Positions 1-13,634 of a stretch of DNA of 64,000 bases are shown piece after piece (positions within the stretch are counted from its first letter, which is position 1; every line of letters begins with the position of its first letter). Both the position numbers and the translations under genes were made by a program. The notes below the pieces were generated by a model that did no database searches, had not been told where the DNA came from, and worked only from the letters and a program-made list of their open reading frames with translations. The DNA comes from Apostichopus japonicus (lineage: Eukaryota; Echinodermata; Holothuroidea; Aspidochirotida; Stichopodidae), in the NCBI RefSeq assembly GCF_037975245.1, contig NC_092579.1, positions 25,403,166 to 25,467,165 on the forward strand, given 5' to 3'.

Positions 1-2400
1 TGTACGACACCGATCAATGGAATGTGCGGCACCCATCAATGGAATGTTCGAACCGATCAATCGAATGTGCAGCACCGATCAATCGAATGTACGACACCGA
101 TCAATGGAATGTGCGGCACCCATCAATCGAATATTCGACACCTATTATTGAAATTTCGACAACGGATAATCGAATGTGCGGCACCCATCAATCGAATGTT
201 CGACACCGATCAATCGAATGTGCAGCACCGATCCATCGAATGAGCGACATTGATCAATCGAATGTTCGACACCGATCAATCGAATGTGCGGCATTGATCA
301 ATCGAATGTTCGGCACCGATCAATCGAATGTTCGAAACCGATCATTCGAATGTTCTACACCGATTAATCAAATGTGCGACACCGATCAATCCAATGTGCG
401 GCACCGATCAATCGAATGAGCGACACCGATCAATCGAATGTCGAAACCCATCAATCGAATGTTCGGCACCGAACAATCGAATGTGCAGCACCGATCAATC
501 GAATGTGCGGCACTGATCGATCGAATGTTCGACACACAGATCAATCGAATGTTCGACACCGATCAATCGAATGTGCGACACCCATCATTCGAATGTGCAG
601 CATTGATCAATTGAATTTTCCACACCGATCGATCGAATGTGCAACACTTATCAATCTTGTATTCGACACCGATCAATCGAATGTGCGACACCTATTAATG
701 GAATTTTCGGCACCGATCAATCGAATATGCAGCACCGATCAATCGAATGTGCGACACCTATTAATGGAATGTTCGGCACCGATCAATCAAATGTGCGACA
801 CCCATCAATCGAATGTTCGACACCGATCAATCGAATGTGCGACACCCATCAATCGAATGTGCGACACCCATCAATCGAATGTGCGACACCCATCAATCTT
901 ATGTTCGACACCCATTGTTCGTATGTTCGGCCCCGATCAATCGAATGTTCGACACCGATCAATCGAATGTGCGACACCGATCAATCGTATGTTCGGCACC
1001 AATCAATCAAATGTGCGGCACCGATCCATCGAATGTTCGACACCGATCATTCGAATGTGCAGCATTGATCAATTGAATTTTTCACACCGATCGATCGAAT
1101 GTTCGACACCGATCAATCGAATGTGCAGCACAGATCAATCGAATGTACGACACCGATCAATGGAATGTGCGGCACCCATCAATCGAATATTCGACACCTT
1201 TTATTGAAATTTCGACACCGGATAATCGAATGTGCGGCACCGATCAATCGAATGTGCGACACCATCAATCGAATGTGCGACACCCATCAATCGAATGTGC
1301 GACACCCATCAATCGAATGTTCGACACCGATCAATCGAATGTTCGACACCCATCAATCGAATGTGCGGCACCGATCAATCGAATATTCTACACCGATCAA
1401 TGGAAAGTGCGGCACCCATCAAGCGAATGTTCGACACCCATCAATCGAATGTTCGACACCGATCAATCGAATGAGCTGCACCGATGAATCAATTTTGCGA
1501 CACCGATCAATCGAATGTGCGGCACCCATCAATCGAATGTTCGACACCGATCATTCGAATGTTCGACACCGATCATTCGAATGTGCGGCACCGATCAATC
1601 GAATGAGCGACACCGATCAATCGAATGTCGAAACCCATCAATCAAATGTTCGGCACCGAACAATCGAATGTGCAGCACCGATCAATCGAATGTGCGGCAC
1701 TGATCGATCGAATGTGCGACAACGATCAATCGTATGTTCTTCACCAATCAATCAAATGTGCGGCACCGATCCATCGAATGTTCGACATTGATCAATGCAA
1801 TGTTTGACACCGATCATTCGAATGTTCGACACCGATCATTAGAATTTGCAGCATTGATCAATCGAATTTTCGGCACCGATCAATCGAATATGCAGCACCG
1901 ATCAATCGAATGTTCGACATTGATCAATCGAATGTTCGACACCGATCATTCGAATGTTCGACACCGATCATTCGAATGTGCGACACCGATCAATCGAATG
2001 TCGACACCCATCAATCAAATGTGCGACACCCATCAGTCAATTGTTCGACACCTATTATTTGAAATTTCCACACCGATTAATCGAATGTGCGACATCGATC
2101 AATCGAATATGCAGCACCGATCAATCGAATGTTCGACACCGATCAATCTAATGTGCGACACCGATCAATCGAATGTGCGACACCCATCAATCGAATGTTC
2201 GACACCCATCAATCTTATGTTCGACACCGATCAATCGAATGTTCGACACCGATCAATCGAATATTCGACACCGACTAATCGAATGTTCGACACCCATCAA
2301 TCGAATGTGCGACACCCATCAATCGAATGTGCGACACCCATCAATCTTATGTTCGACACCCATTGTTCGTATGTTCGGCCCCGATCAATCAAATGTGCGA
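1..2400. repeat. Left flank: divergent monomers, no regular HOR
   Basis: Monomers here are more varied than in the main domain and do not follow its register. Loose internal repeats are visible. The stretch near 89-160 recurs at shift 1,056 bp (48 monomers) and the 440-510 stretch at shift 1,188 bp (54 monomers), both with substitutions. A rare block containing TTATGTTCGACACCCATTG near 898 recurs near 2,346. Blocks such as TTATTGAAATTTCG and the 24-bp CACACAGATC monomer (near 525-550) link this flank to module X inside the main domain. No gene is present; the longest plus-strand frame (374-1,207) only reads the repeat. Confidence 0.9.
2105..2290. repeat. Left-flank segment matching the right flank
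   Basis: This 186-bp segment matches 63,530-63,715 at a constant shift of 61,425 bp. The only difference I find is two adjacent bases: TT at 2,215-2,216 against GA on the right. It includes the diagnostic monomers with AATATGCAGC, AATCTAATG and CCGACTAATCG in the same order. It is the closest match I found between the two sides of the main HOR domain. Confidence 0.85.
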
Positions 2401-3161
2401 CACCCATCAATCGAATGTTCGACACCGATCATTCGAATGTTCGACACCGATCAATCGAATGTTCGACACCGATAAATCGAATGTGCGACACCGATCAATC
2501 GAATGTTCGGCACCGATAAATCGAATGTGCGACACCTATCAATGGAATGTGCAGCACCGACCAATCAAATGTGCGGCACCGATCAATCGAATGTGCGACA
2601 CCGATAATTCGAATGTGCGACACCCATCAATCGAATGCTCGACATTGATCATTCGAATGTGCGACACCCATCAATCGAATGCTCGACACCGATCAATCGA
2701 ATGTTCGACACCGATCCATCGAATGTGCGACAACGATCAATCGAATGTGCGACACCTATCAATCGAATGATCGACACCGATTAATCTGATGTACGACACC
2801 GATCAATCGAATGTGCGGCATCGATCAATCGAATGTACGACACCTATCAATGGAATGTGCCTTACTCATCAATCGAATGTTCGACACCGATTAATCGAAT
2901 GAGCGGCACCGATCAAAGGAATGTTCGCACCCATCAATCGACTGTTCGACACCCATCAATCGTATGTTCGGCATCGATCGATCGAATGTTCGACACCGAT
3001 CAATCGAATGTGCGACACCGATCAATCGTATGTTCGGCACTGATCAATCGAATGTGCGGAACCGATCCATCGAATAATCGACATTGATCATTCGGTTGTT
3101 CGAAACCGATCATTCGAATGTTCGACACCGATCATTCGAATGTGCGACAACTATTAATTAA
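2401..3161. repeat. H0: partial leading HOR unit
   Basis: This is the 3' part of a unit, entering the main register next to the left flank. The first ~100 bp match the stretch that follows the 27-bp monomer in 2,230-bp units (GATAAATCG type). From 2,520 onward the sequence matches 4,328 onward at shift 1,808. One private change is GAGCGGC near 2,900, where other units have GTGCGGC. Confidence 0.85.
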
Positions 3162-4969
3162 ATGTTCGGCACCGATCAATCGAATATGCAGCACAGATCA
3201 ATCGCCTGTGCGGCACCGATCCATCGAATGTTCGACATTGATCAATCGAATGTTCGACACCGATCATTCGAATGTTCGACACCGATCATTCGAATTTGCA
3301 GCATTGATCAATCGAATTTTCGACACCGATCGATCGAATGTGCGACACCGATCAATCGAATTTGCGACACCCATCAATCGAATGAGCGACACCGATTAAT
3401 CGAATGTGTGACACCGATCAATCGTATGTTCGGCACCGATCAATCGAATGTGCTGCACCGATCAATCGAATGTTCGACATTGATCAATCGAATGTAAGAC
3501 ACCGGTTAATCGAATGTTCGACACCGATCAATCAAATGTGCGGCACCGATTAATCGAATGTTCGACACGGACACCCATCAATCGAATGTGCGACACCGAT
3601 CAATCGAATGTTCGACACCGATCAATCGAATATGCAGCACCGATCAATCGCATATGCGGCACTGATCGATCGAGTGTTCGACACCGATCAATCTAATGTG
3701 CGACACAGATCAATCGAATGTGCGACACCCATGAATCGAATGTTCGACACCGATCATTCGAATGTGCAGCATTGATCAAACGAAATTTCGACACCGATCA
3801 ATCGAATGTGCGACACCGATCAATCGAATGTGCGACACCTATTAATGGAATGTTCGGCACCGATCAATCGAATATGCAGCACCGATCAATCGAATGTGCG
3901 GCACCGATCAATCAAATGTTCGACATTGATCAATCGAATGTTCGACACCGATCAATCGAATGTTCGACACCGATCAATCAAATGTGCGACACCCATCAAT
4001 CGAATGTGCGGCACCGATCAATCGAATGAGCGACACCGATCATTCGAATGTGCGACACCATCAATCGAATGTTTGACACCGATCAATCGTATGTTAGGCA
4101 CCGATCAATCGAATGTACTGCACCGATTAATCGAATGTTCGACATTGATCAATCGAATGTGCGGCACCCATCAATCGAATGTTCGACACCGATCAATCGA
4201 ATGTGCGGTACCGATCAATCAAATGTTCGACATTGATCAATCGAATGTTCGACACCGATCAATCGAATGTTCGACACCGATCAATCAAATGTGCGACACC
4301 GATCAATCGAATGTTCGGCACCGATAAATCGAATGTGCGACACCTATCAATGGAATGTGCAGCACCGACCAATCAAATGTGCGGCACCGATCAATCGAAT
4401 GTGCGACACCGATAATTCGAATGTGCGACACCCATCAATCGAATGCTCGACATTGATCATTCGAATGTGCGACACCCATCAATCGAATGCTCGACACCGA
4501 TCAATCGAATGTTCGACACCGATCCATCGAATGTGCGACAACGATCAATCGAATGTGCGACACCTATCAATCGAATGATCGACACCGATTAATCTGATGT
4601 ACGACACCGATCAATCGAATGTGCGGCATCGATCAATCGAATGTACGACACCTATCAATGGAATGTGCCTTACTCATCAATCGAATGTTCGACACCGATT
4701 AATCGAATGTGCGGCACCGATCAAAGGAATGTTCGCACCCATCAATCGACTGTTCGACACCCATCAATCGTATGTTCGGCATCGATCGATCGAATGTTCG
4801 ACACCGATCAATCGAATGTGCGACACCGATCAATCGTATGTTCGGCACTGATCAATCGAATGTGCGGAACCGATCCATCGAATAATCGACATTGATCATT
4901 CGGTTGTTCGAAACCGATCATTCGAATGTTCGACACCGATCATTCGAATGTGCGACAACTATTAATTAA
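3162..4969. repeat. H1: 1,808-bp HOR unit
   Basis: This is the basic unit of 82 monomers. Its length is 82 x 22 plus 4, from one 28-bp monomer (+6, at 3,555-3,582) and two 21-bp monomers (-1 each: CACCATCAATCG near 4,055 and GTTCGCACCC near 4,731). H1 and H2 have the same variant order with no difference that I noticed. Confidence 0.93.
3555..3582. repeat. 28-bp variant monomer (first of 29)
   Basis: A monomer lengthened by 6 bp, with ACACGGACACCC in place of ACACCC. It lies 393 bp after each of the 25 landmarks and occurs again at 8,303, 44,375, 47,446 and 49,814 in second passes. It is present even in the 820-bp units and absent from both flanks, so it is a reliable tag for the main HOR family. 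Confidence 0.9.
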
Positions 4970-6777
4970 ATGTTCGGCACCGATCAATCGAATATGCAGC
5001 ACAGATCAATCGCCTGTGCGGCACCGATCCATCGAATGTTCGACATTGATCAATCGAATGTTCGACACCGATCATTCGAATGTTCGACACCGATCATTCG
5101 AATTTGCAGCATTGATCAATCGAATTTTCGACACCGATCGATCGAATGTGCGACACCGATCAATCGAATTTGCGACACCCATCAATCGAATGAGCGACAC
5201 CGATTAATCGAATGTGTGACACCGATCAATCGTATGTTCGGCACCGATCAATCGAATGTGCTGCACCGATCAATCGAATGTTCGACATTGATCAATCGAA
5301 TGTAAGACACCGGTTAATCGAATGTTCGACACCGATCAATCAAATGTGCGGCACCGATTAATCGAATGTTCGACACGGACACCCATCAATCGAATGTGCG
5401 ACACCGATCAATCGAATGTTCGACACCGATCAATCGAATATGCAGCACCGATCAATCGCATATGCGGCACTGATCGATCGAGTGTTCGACACCGATCAAT
5501 CTAATGTGCGACACAGATCAATCGAATGTGCGACACCCATGAATCGAATGTTCGACACCGATCATTCGAATGTGCAGCATTGATCAAACGAAATTTCGAC
5601 ACCGATCAATCGAATGTGCGACACCGATCAATCGAATGTGCGACACCTATTAATGGAATGTTCGGCACCGATCAATCGAATATGCAGCACCGATCAATCG
5701 AATGTGCGGCACCGATCAATCAAATGTTCGACATTGATCAATCGAATGTTCGACACCGATCAATCGAATGTTCGACACCGATCAATCAAATGTGCGACAC
5801 CCATCAATCGAATGTGCGGCACCGATCAATCGAATGAGCGACACCGATCATTCGAATGTGCGACACCATCAATCGAATGTTTGACACCGATCAATCGTAT
5901 GTTAGGCACCGATCAATCGAATGTACTGCACCGATTAATCGAATGTTCGACATTGATCAATCGAATGTGCGGCACCCATCAATCGAATGTTCGACACCGA
6001 TCAATCGAATGTGCGGTACCGATCAATCAAATGTTCGACATTGATCAATCGAATGTTCGACACCGATCAATCGAATGTTCGACACCGATCAATCAAATGT
6101 GCGACACCGATCAATCGAATGTTCGGCACCGATAAATCGAATGTGCGACACCTATCAATGGAATGTGCAGCACCGACCAATCAAATGTGCGGCACCGATC
6201 AATCGAATGTGCGACACCGATAATTCGAATGTGCGACACCCATCAATCGAATGCTCGACATTGATCATTCGAATGTGCGACACCCATCAATCGAATGCTC
6301 GACACCGATCAATCGAATGTTCGACACCGATCCATCGAATGTGCGACAACGATCAATCGAATGTGCGACACCTATCAATCGAATGATCGACACCGATTAA
6401 TCTGATGTACGACACCGATCAATCGAATGTGCGGCATCGATCAATCGAATGTACGACACCTATCAATGGAATGTGCCTTACTCATCAATCGAATGTTCGA
6501 CACCGATTAATCGAATGTGCGGCACCGATCAAAGGAATGTTCGCACCCATCAATCGACTGTTCGACACCCATCAATCGTATGTTCGGCATCGATCGATCG
6601 AATGTTCGACACCGATCAATCGAATGTGCGACACCGATCAATCGTATGTTCGGCACTGATCAATCGAATGTGCGGAACCGATCCATCGAATAATCGACAT
6701 TGATCATTCGGTTGTTCGAAACCGATCATTCGAATGTTCGACACCGATCATTCGAATGTGCGACAACTATTAATTAA
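4970..6777. repeat. H2: 1,808-bp HOR unit
   Basis: A direct tandem copy of H1 at shift 1,808 that keeps all the rare variants, including GTAAGACACCGG, the 28-bp monomer at 5,363 and GTGCCTTACTC. The repeat-coded open frames of H1 and H2 have identical lengths and translations, so divergence is at or near zero. This suggests very recent duplication or homogenisation. Confidence 0.93.
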
Positions 6778-6967
6778 ATGTTCGGCACCGATCAATCGAA
6801 TATGCAGCACAGATCAATCGCCTGTGCGGCACCGATCCATCGAATGTTCGACATTGATCAATCGAATGTTCGACACCGATCATTCGAATGTTCGACACCG
6901 ATCATTCGAATTTGCAGCATTGATCAATCGAATTTTCGACACCGATCGATCGAATGTGCGACACCGA

Positions 6968-9231
6968 TCAATCGAATTTGCGACACCCATCAATCGAATG
7001 AGCGACACCGATTAATCGAATGTGTGACACCGATCAATCGTATGTTCGGCACCGATCAATCGAATGTGCTGCACCGATCAATCGAATGTTCGACATTGAT
7101 CAATCGAATGTAAGACACCGGTTAATCGAATGTTCGACACCGATCAATCAAATGTGCGGCACCGATTAATCGAATGTTCGACACGGACACCCATCAATCG
7201 AATGTGCGACACCGATCAATCGAATGTTCGACACCGATCAATCGAATATGCAGCACCGATCAATCGCATATGCGGCACTGATCGATCGAGTGTTCGACAC
7301 CGATCAATCTAATGTGCGACACAGATCAATCGAATGTGCGACACCCATGAATCGAATGTTCGACACCGATCATTCGAATGTGCAGCATTGATCAAACGAA
7401 ATTTCGACACCGATCAATCGAATGTGCGACACCGATCAATCGAATGTGCGACACCTATTAATGGAATGTTCGGCACCGATCAATCGAATATGCAGCACCG
7501 ATCAATCGAATGTGCGGCACCGATCAATCAAATGTTCGACATTGATCAATCGAATGTTCGACACCGATCAATCGAATGTTCGACACCGATCAATCAAATG
7601 TGCGACACCCATCAATCGAATGTGCGGCACCGATCAATCGAATGAGCGACATCGATCATTCGAATGTGCGACACCATAAATCGAATGTTTGACACCGATC
7701 AATCGTATGTTAGGCACCGATCAATCGAATGTACTGCACCGATTAATCGAATGTTCGACATTGATCAATCGAATGTGCGGCACCCATCAATCGAATGTTC
7801 GACACCGATCAATCGAATGTGCGGTACCGATCAATCGAATGTTCGACACCGATCAATCGAATGTGCGACACCCATTAATCGAATCTTCGACACCCATCAA
7901 TCGTATGTTCGGCATCGATTGATCGAATGTAATGTTCGCCACGGATCAATCGAATGTTCGACACCGATCATTCGAATGTTCGACACCGATCAATCGAATG
8001 TTCGACACCGATAAATCGAATGTGCGACACCGATCAATCGAATGTTCGGCACCGATAAATCGAATGTGCGACACCTATCAATGGAATGTGCAGCACCGAT
8101 CAATCGAATTTGCGACACCCATCAATCGAATGAGCGACACCGATTAATCGAATGTGCGACACCGATCAATCGTATGTTCGGCACCGATCAATCGAATGTG
8201 CTGCACCGATCAATCGAATGTTCGACATTGATCAATCGAATGTAAGACACCGGTTAATCGAATGTTCGACACCGATCAATCAAATGTGCGGCACCGATTA
8301 ATCGAATGTTCGACACGGACACCCATCAATCGAATGTGCGACACCGATCAATCGAATGTTCGACACCGATCAATCGAATATGCAGCACCGATCAATCGCA
8401 TATGCGGCACTGATCGATCGAGTGTTCGACACCGATCAATCTAATGTGCGACACAGATCAATCGAATGTGCGACACCCATGAATCGAATGTTCGACACCG
8501 ATCATTCGAATGTGCAGCATTGATCAAACGAAATTTCGACACCGATCAATCGAATGTGCGACACCGATCAATCGAATGTGCGACACCTATTAATGGAATG
8601 TTCGGCACCGATCAATCGAATATGCAGCACCGATCAATCGAATGTGCGGCACCGATCAATCAAATGTTCGACATTGATCAATCGAATGTTCGACACCGAT
8701 CAATCGAATGTTCGACACCGATCAATCAAATGTGCGACACCCATCAATCGAATGTGCGGCACCGATCAATCGAATGAGCGACACCGATCATTCGAATGTG
8801 CGACACCATAAATCGAATGTTTGACACCGATCAATCGTATGTTAGGCATTGATCAATCGAATGTACTGCACCGATTAATCGAATGTTCGACATTGATCAA
8901 TCGAATGTGCGGCACCCATCAATCGAATGTTCGACACCGATCAATCGAATGTGCGGTACCGATCAATCGAATGTTCGACACCGATCAATCGAATGTTCGA
9001 CACCGATTAATCGAATCTTCGACACCCATCAATCGTATGTTCGGCATCGATTGATCGAATGTAATGTTCGCCACGGATCAATCGAATGTTCGACACCGAT
9101 CATTCGAATGTTCGACACCGATCAATCGAATGTTCGACACCGATAAATCGAATGTGCGACACCGATCAATCGAATGTTCGGCACCGATAAATCGAATGTG
9201 CGACACCTATCAATGGAATGTGCAGCACCGA
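6968..9231. repeat. 1,132-bp tandem duplication inside H3
   Basis: Two copies, about 6,968-8,099 and 8,100-9,231, at shift 1,132 bp (51 monomers plus 10, from one 28-mer, one 27-mer and one 21-mer). Small differences separate them: GTGTGACACC near 7,021 against GTGCGACACC near 8,153, and GGCACCGATC near 7,713 against GGCATTGATC near 8,845. The joint lies where GTGCAGCACCGATC runs into AATTTGCGAC at about 8,091-8,115. Confidence 0.85.
7924..7950. repeat. 27-bp variant monomer (first of 23)
   Basis: A monomer lengthened by 5 bp: GTAATGTTCGCCACGG replaces the usual GTTCGACACC. I count 23 copies, all in units with a second pass. It is absent from the 1,808-bp units H1, H2 and H5 and the 820-bp units H9 and H16, so it separates the long HOR subfamily from the short one. 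Confidence 0.88.
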
Positions 9232-9832
9232 CCAATCAAATGTGCGGCACCGATCAATCGAATGTGCGACACCGATAATTCGAATGTGCGACACCCATCA
9301 ATCGAATGCTCGACATTGATCATTCGAATGTGCGACACCCATCAATCGAATGCTCGACACCGATCAATCGAATGTTCGACACCGATCCATCGAATGTGCG
9401 ACAACGATCAATCGAATGTGCGACACCTATCAATCGAATGATCGACACCGATTAATCTGATGTACGACACCGATCAATCGAATGTGCGGCATCGATCAAT
9501 CGAATGTACGACACCTATCAATGGAATGTGCCTTACTCATCAATCGAATGTTCGACACCGATTAATCGAATGTGCGGCACCGATCAAAGGAATGTTCGCA
9601 CCCATCAATCGACTGTTCGACACCCATCAATCGTATGTTCGGCATCGATCGATCGAATGTTCGACACCGATCAATCGAATGTGCGACACCGATCAATCGT
9701 ATGTTCGGCACTGATCAATCGAATGTGCGGAACCGATCCATCGAATAATCGACATTGATCATTCGGTTGTTCGAAACCGATCATTCGAATGTTCGACACC
9801 GATCATTCGAATGTGCGACAACTATTAATTAA

Positions 9833-11848
9833 ATGTTCGGCACCGATCAATCGAATATGCAGCACAGATCAATCGCCTGTGCGGCACCGATCCATCGAAT
9901 GTTCGACATTGATCAATCGAATGTTCGACACCGATCATTCGAATGTTCGACACCGATCATTCGAATTTGCAGCATTGATCAATCGAATTTTCGACACCGA
10001 TCGATCGAATGTGCGACACCGATCAATCGAATTTGCGACACCCATCAATCGAATGAGCGACACCGATTAATCGAATGTGTGACACCGATCAATCGTATGT
10101 TCGGCACCGATCAATCGAATGTGCTGCACCGATCAATCGAATGTTCGACATTGATCAATCGAATGTAAGACACCGGTTAATCGAATGTTCGACACCGATC
10201 AATCAAATGTGCGGCACCGATTAATCGAATGTTCGACACGGACACCCATCAATCGAATGTGCGACACCGATCAATCGAATGTTCGACACCGATCAATCGA
10301 ATATGCAGCACCGATCAATCGCATATGCGGCACTGATCGATCGAGTGTTCGACACCGATCAATCTAATGTGCGACACAGATCAATCGAATGTGCGACACC
10401 CATGAATCGAATGTTCGACACCGATCATTCGAATGTGCAGCATTGATCAAACGAAATTTCGACACCGATCAATCGAATGTGCGACACCGATCAATCGAAT
10501 GTGCGACACCTATTAATGGAATGTTCGGCACCGATCAATCGAATATGCAGCACCGATCAATCGAATGTGCGGCACCGATCAATCAAATGTTCGACATTGA
10601 TCAATCGAATGTTCGACACCGATCAATCGAATGTTCGACACCGATCAATCAAATGTGCGACACCCATCAATCGAATGTGCGGCACCGATCAATCGAATGA
10701 GCGACACCGATCATTCGAATGTGCGACACCATCAATCGAATGTTTGACACCGATCAATCGTATGTTAGGCACCGATCAATCGAATGTACTGCACCGATTA
10801 ATCGAATGTTCGACATTGATCAATCGAATGTGCGGCACCCATCAATCGAATGTTCGACACCGATCAATCGAATGTGCGGCACCGATCAATCAAATGTTCG
10901 ACATTGATCAATCGAATGTTCGACACCGATCAATCGAATGTTCGACACCGATCAATCAAATGTGCGACACCCATCAATCGAATGTGCGGCACCGATCAAT
11001 CGAATGAGCGACACCGATCATTCGAATGTGCGACACCATAAATCGAATGTTTGACACCGATCAATCGTATGTTAGGCACCGATCAATCGAATGTACTGCA
11101 CCGATTAATCGAATGTTCGACATTGATCAATCGAATGTGCGGCACCCATCAATCGAATGTTCGACACCGATCAATCGAATGTGCGGTACCGATCAATCGA
11201 ATGTTCGACACCGATCAATCGAATGTGCGACACCCATTAATCGAATCTTCGATACCCATCAATCGTATGTTCGGCATCGATTGATCGAATGTAATGTTCG
11301 CCACGGATCAATCGAATGTTCGACACCGATCATTCGAATGTTCGACACCGATCAATCGAATGTTCGACACCGATAAATCGAATGTGCGACACCGATCAAT
11401 CGAATGTTCGGCACCGATAAATCGAATGTGCGACACCTATCAATGGAATGTGCAGCACCGACCAATCAAATGTGCGGCACCGATCAATCGAATGTGCGAC
11501 ACCGATAATTCGAATGTGCGACACCCATCAATCGAATGTTTGACACCGATCAATCGTATGTTAGGCACCGATCAATCGAATGTACTGCACCGATTAATCG
11601 AATGTTCGACATTGATCAATCGAATGTGCGGCACCCATCAATCGAATGTTCGACACCGATCAATCGAATGTGCGGTACCGATCAATCGAATGTTCGACAC
11701 CGATCAATCGAATGTGCGACACCCATTAATCGAATCTTCGATACCCATCAATCGTATGTTCGGCATCGATTGATCGAATGTAATGTTCGCCACGGATCAA
11801 TCGAATGTTCGACACCGATCATTCGAATGTGCGACAACTATTAATTAA
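9833..11848. repeat. H4: 2,016-bp HOR unit lacking the usual 3' segment
   Basis: 91 monomers plus 14, from one 28-mer, two 27-mers and two 21-mers. It contains a 307-bp step duplication (10,719 to 11,026) and a 489-bp second pass. Near 11,820-11,830 it jumps straight to the next landmark, skipping the AATCTGATG, GTGCCTTACTC and GACTGTTCG stretch. Confidence 0.9.
11042..11829. repeat. 489-bp tandem duplication (second copy truncated)
   Basis: The block starting at AATCGAATGTTTGAC near 11,042 restarts near 11,531 at shift 489 (22 monomers plus 5, from the 27-bp monomer). Both copies share the rare CTTCGATACCC monomer and the 27-bp monomer. The second copy ends after about 300 bp, where the array jumps to the landmark of H5. 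Confidence 0.85.
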
Positions 11849-13634
11849 ATGTTCGGCACCGATCAATCGAATATGCAGCACAGATCAATCGCCTGTGCGG
11901 CACCGATCCATCGAATGTTCGACATTGATCAATCGAATGTTCGACACCGATCATTCGAATGTTCGACACCGATCATTCGAATTTGCAGCATTGATCAATC
12001 GAATTTTCGACACCGATCGATCGAATGTGCGACACCGATCAATCGAATTTGCGACACCCATCAATCGAATGAGCGACACCGATTAATCGAATGTGTGACA
12101 CCGATCAATCGTATGTTCGGCACCGATCAATCGAATGTGCTGCACCGATCAATCGAATGTTCGACATTGATCAATCGAATGTAAGACACCGGTTAATCGA
12201 ATGTTCGACACCGATCAATCAAATGTGCGGCACCGATTAATCGAATGTTCGACACGGACACCCATCAATCGAATGTGCGACACCGATCAATCGAATGTTC
12301 GACACCGATCAATCGAATATGCAGCACCGATCAATCGCATATGCGGCACTGATCGATCGAGTGTTCGACACCGATCAATCTAATGTGCGACACAGATCAA
12401 TCGAATGTGCGACACCCATGAATCGAATGTTCGACACCGATCATTCGAATGTGCAGCATTGATCAAACGAAATTTCGACACCGATCAATCGAATGTGCGA
12501 CACCGATCAATCGAATGTGCGACACCTATTAATGGAATGTTCGGCACCGATCAATCGAATATGCAGCACCGATCAATCGAATGTGCGGCACCGATCAATC
12601 AAATGTTCGACATTGATCAATCGAATGTTCGACACCGATCAATCGAATGTTCGACACCGATCAATCAAATGTGCGACACCCATCAATCGAATGTGCGGCA
12701 CCGATCAATCGAATGAGCGACACCGATCATTCGAATGTGCGACACCATCAATCGAATGTTTGACACCGATCAATCGTATGTTAGGCACCGATCAATCGAA
12801 TGTACTGCACCGATTAATCGAATGTTCGACATTGATCAATCGAATGTGCGGCACCCATCAATCGAATGTTCGACACCGATCAATCGAATGTGCGGCACCG
12901 ATCAATCAAATGTTCGACATTGATCAATCGAATGTTCGACACCGATCAATCGAATGTTCGACACCGATCAATCAAATGTGCGACACCGATCAATCGAATG
13001 TTCGGCACCGATAAATCGAATGTGCGACACCTATCAATGGAATGTGCAGCACCGACCAATCAAATGTGCGGCACCGATCAATCGAATGTGCGACACCGAT
13101 AATTCGAATGTGCGACACCCATCAATCGAATGCTCGACATTGATCATTCGAATGTGCGACACCCATCAATCGAATGCTCGACACCGATCAATCGAATGTT
13201 CGACACCGATCCATCGAATGTGCGACAACGATCAATCGAATGTGCGACACCTATCAATCGAATGATCGACACCGATTAATCTGATGTACGACACCGATCA
13301 ATCGAATGTGCGGCATCGATCAATCGAATGTACGACACCTATCAATGGAATGTGCCTTACTCATCAATCGAATGTTCGACACCGATTAATCGAATGTGCG
13401 GCACCGATCAAAGGAATGTTCGCACCCATCAATCGACTGTTCGACACCCATCAATCGTATGTTCGGCATCGATCGATCGAATGTTCGACACCGATCAATC
13501 GAATGTGCGACACCGATCAATCGTATGTTCGGCACTGATCAATCGAATGTGCGGAACCGATCCATCGAATAATCGACATTGATCATTCGGTTGTTCGACA
13601 CCGATCATTCGAATGTGCGACAACTATTAATTAA
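11849..13634. repeat. H5: 1,786-bp HOR unit
   Basis: This is the 1,808-bp type minus exactly one monomer. The missing monomer lies just upstream of the next landmark, near 13,590: CGGTTGTTCG is followed by ACACCGATCATTCG, without the GAAACC monomer seen in other units. Length is 81 monomers plus 4. Confidence 0.92.

Larger units (their letters stand above)
6778..9832. repeat. H3: 3,055-bp HOR unit with internal 1,132-bp second pass
   Basis: 138 monomers plus 19 bases, explained by two 28-mers, two 27-mers and three 21-mers. It is the first unit to carry the 27-bp monomer (7,924-7,950) and the 21-bp CACCATAAATCG variant. The order from about 6,968 restarts near 8,100, so the middle of the unit is passed through twice. 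Confidence 0.9.

Noticed and set aside
374-1207. Longest plus-strand open frame (277 codons), and the other plus-strand frames of 60-261 codons, as repeat-protein genes
   Set aside because: All read the same 22-residue period produced by a stop-free 22-bp monomer in every frame. They overlap each other in two or three frames, end at variant monomers, and have no promoter or codon signature.
3150-3165. TTAATTAAATG landmark as a promoter or origin element
   Set aside because: It is a modified monomer (CTATTAATTAA for CGATCAATCGA) repeated at a fixed place in each unit, with no other promoter or origin feature around it.
7924-7950. 27- and 28-bp monomers as insertion sites of a mobile element
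   Set aside because: The 5-6 bp extra sequence resembles local duplication of monomer parts (AATGT; ACACGG/ACACCC) and has no terminal repeats. The copies spread with the HOR.
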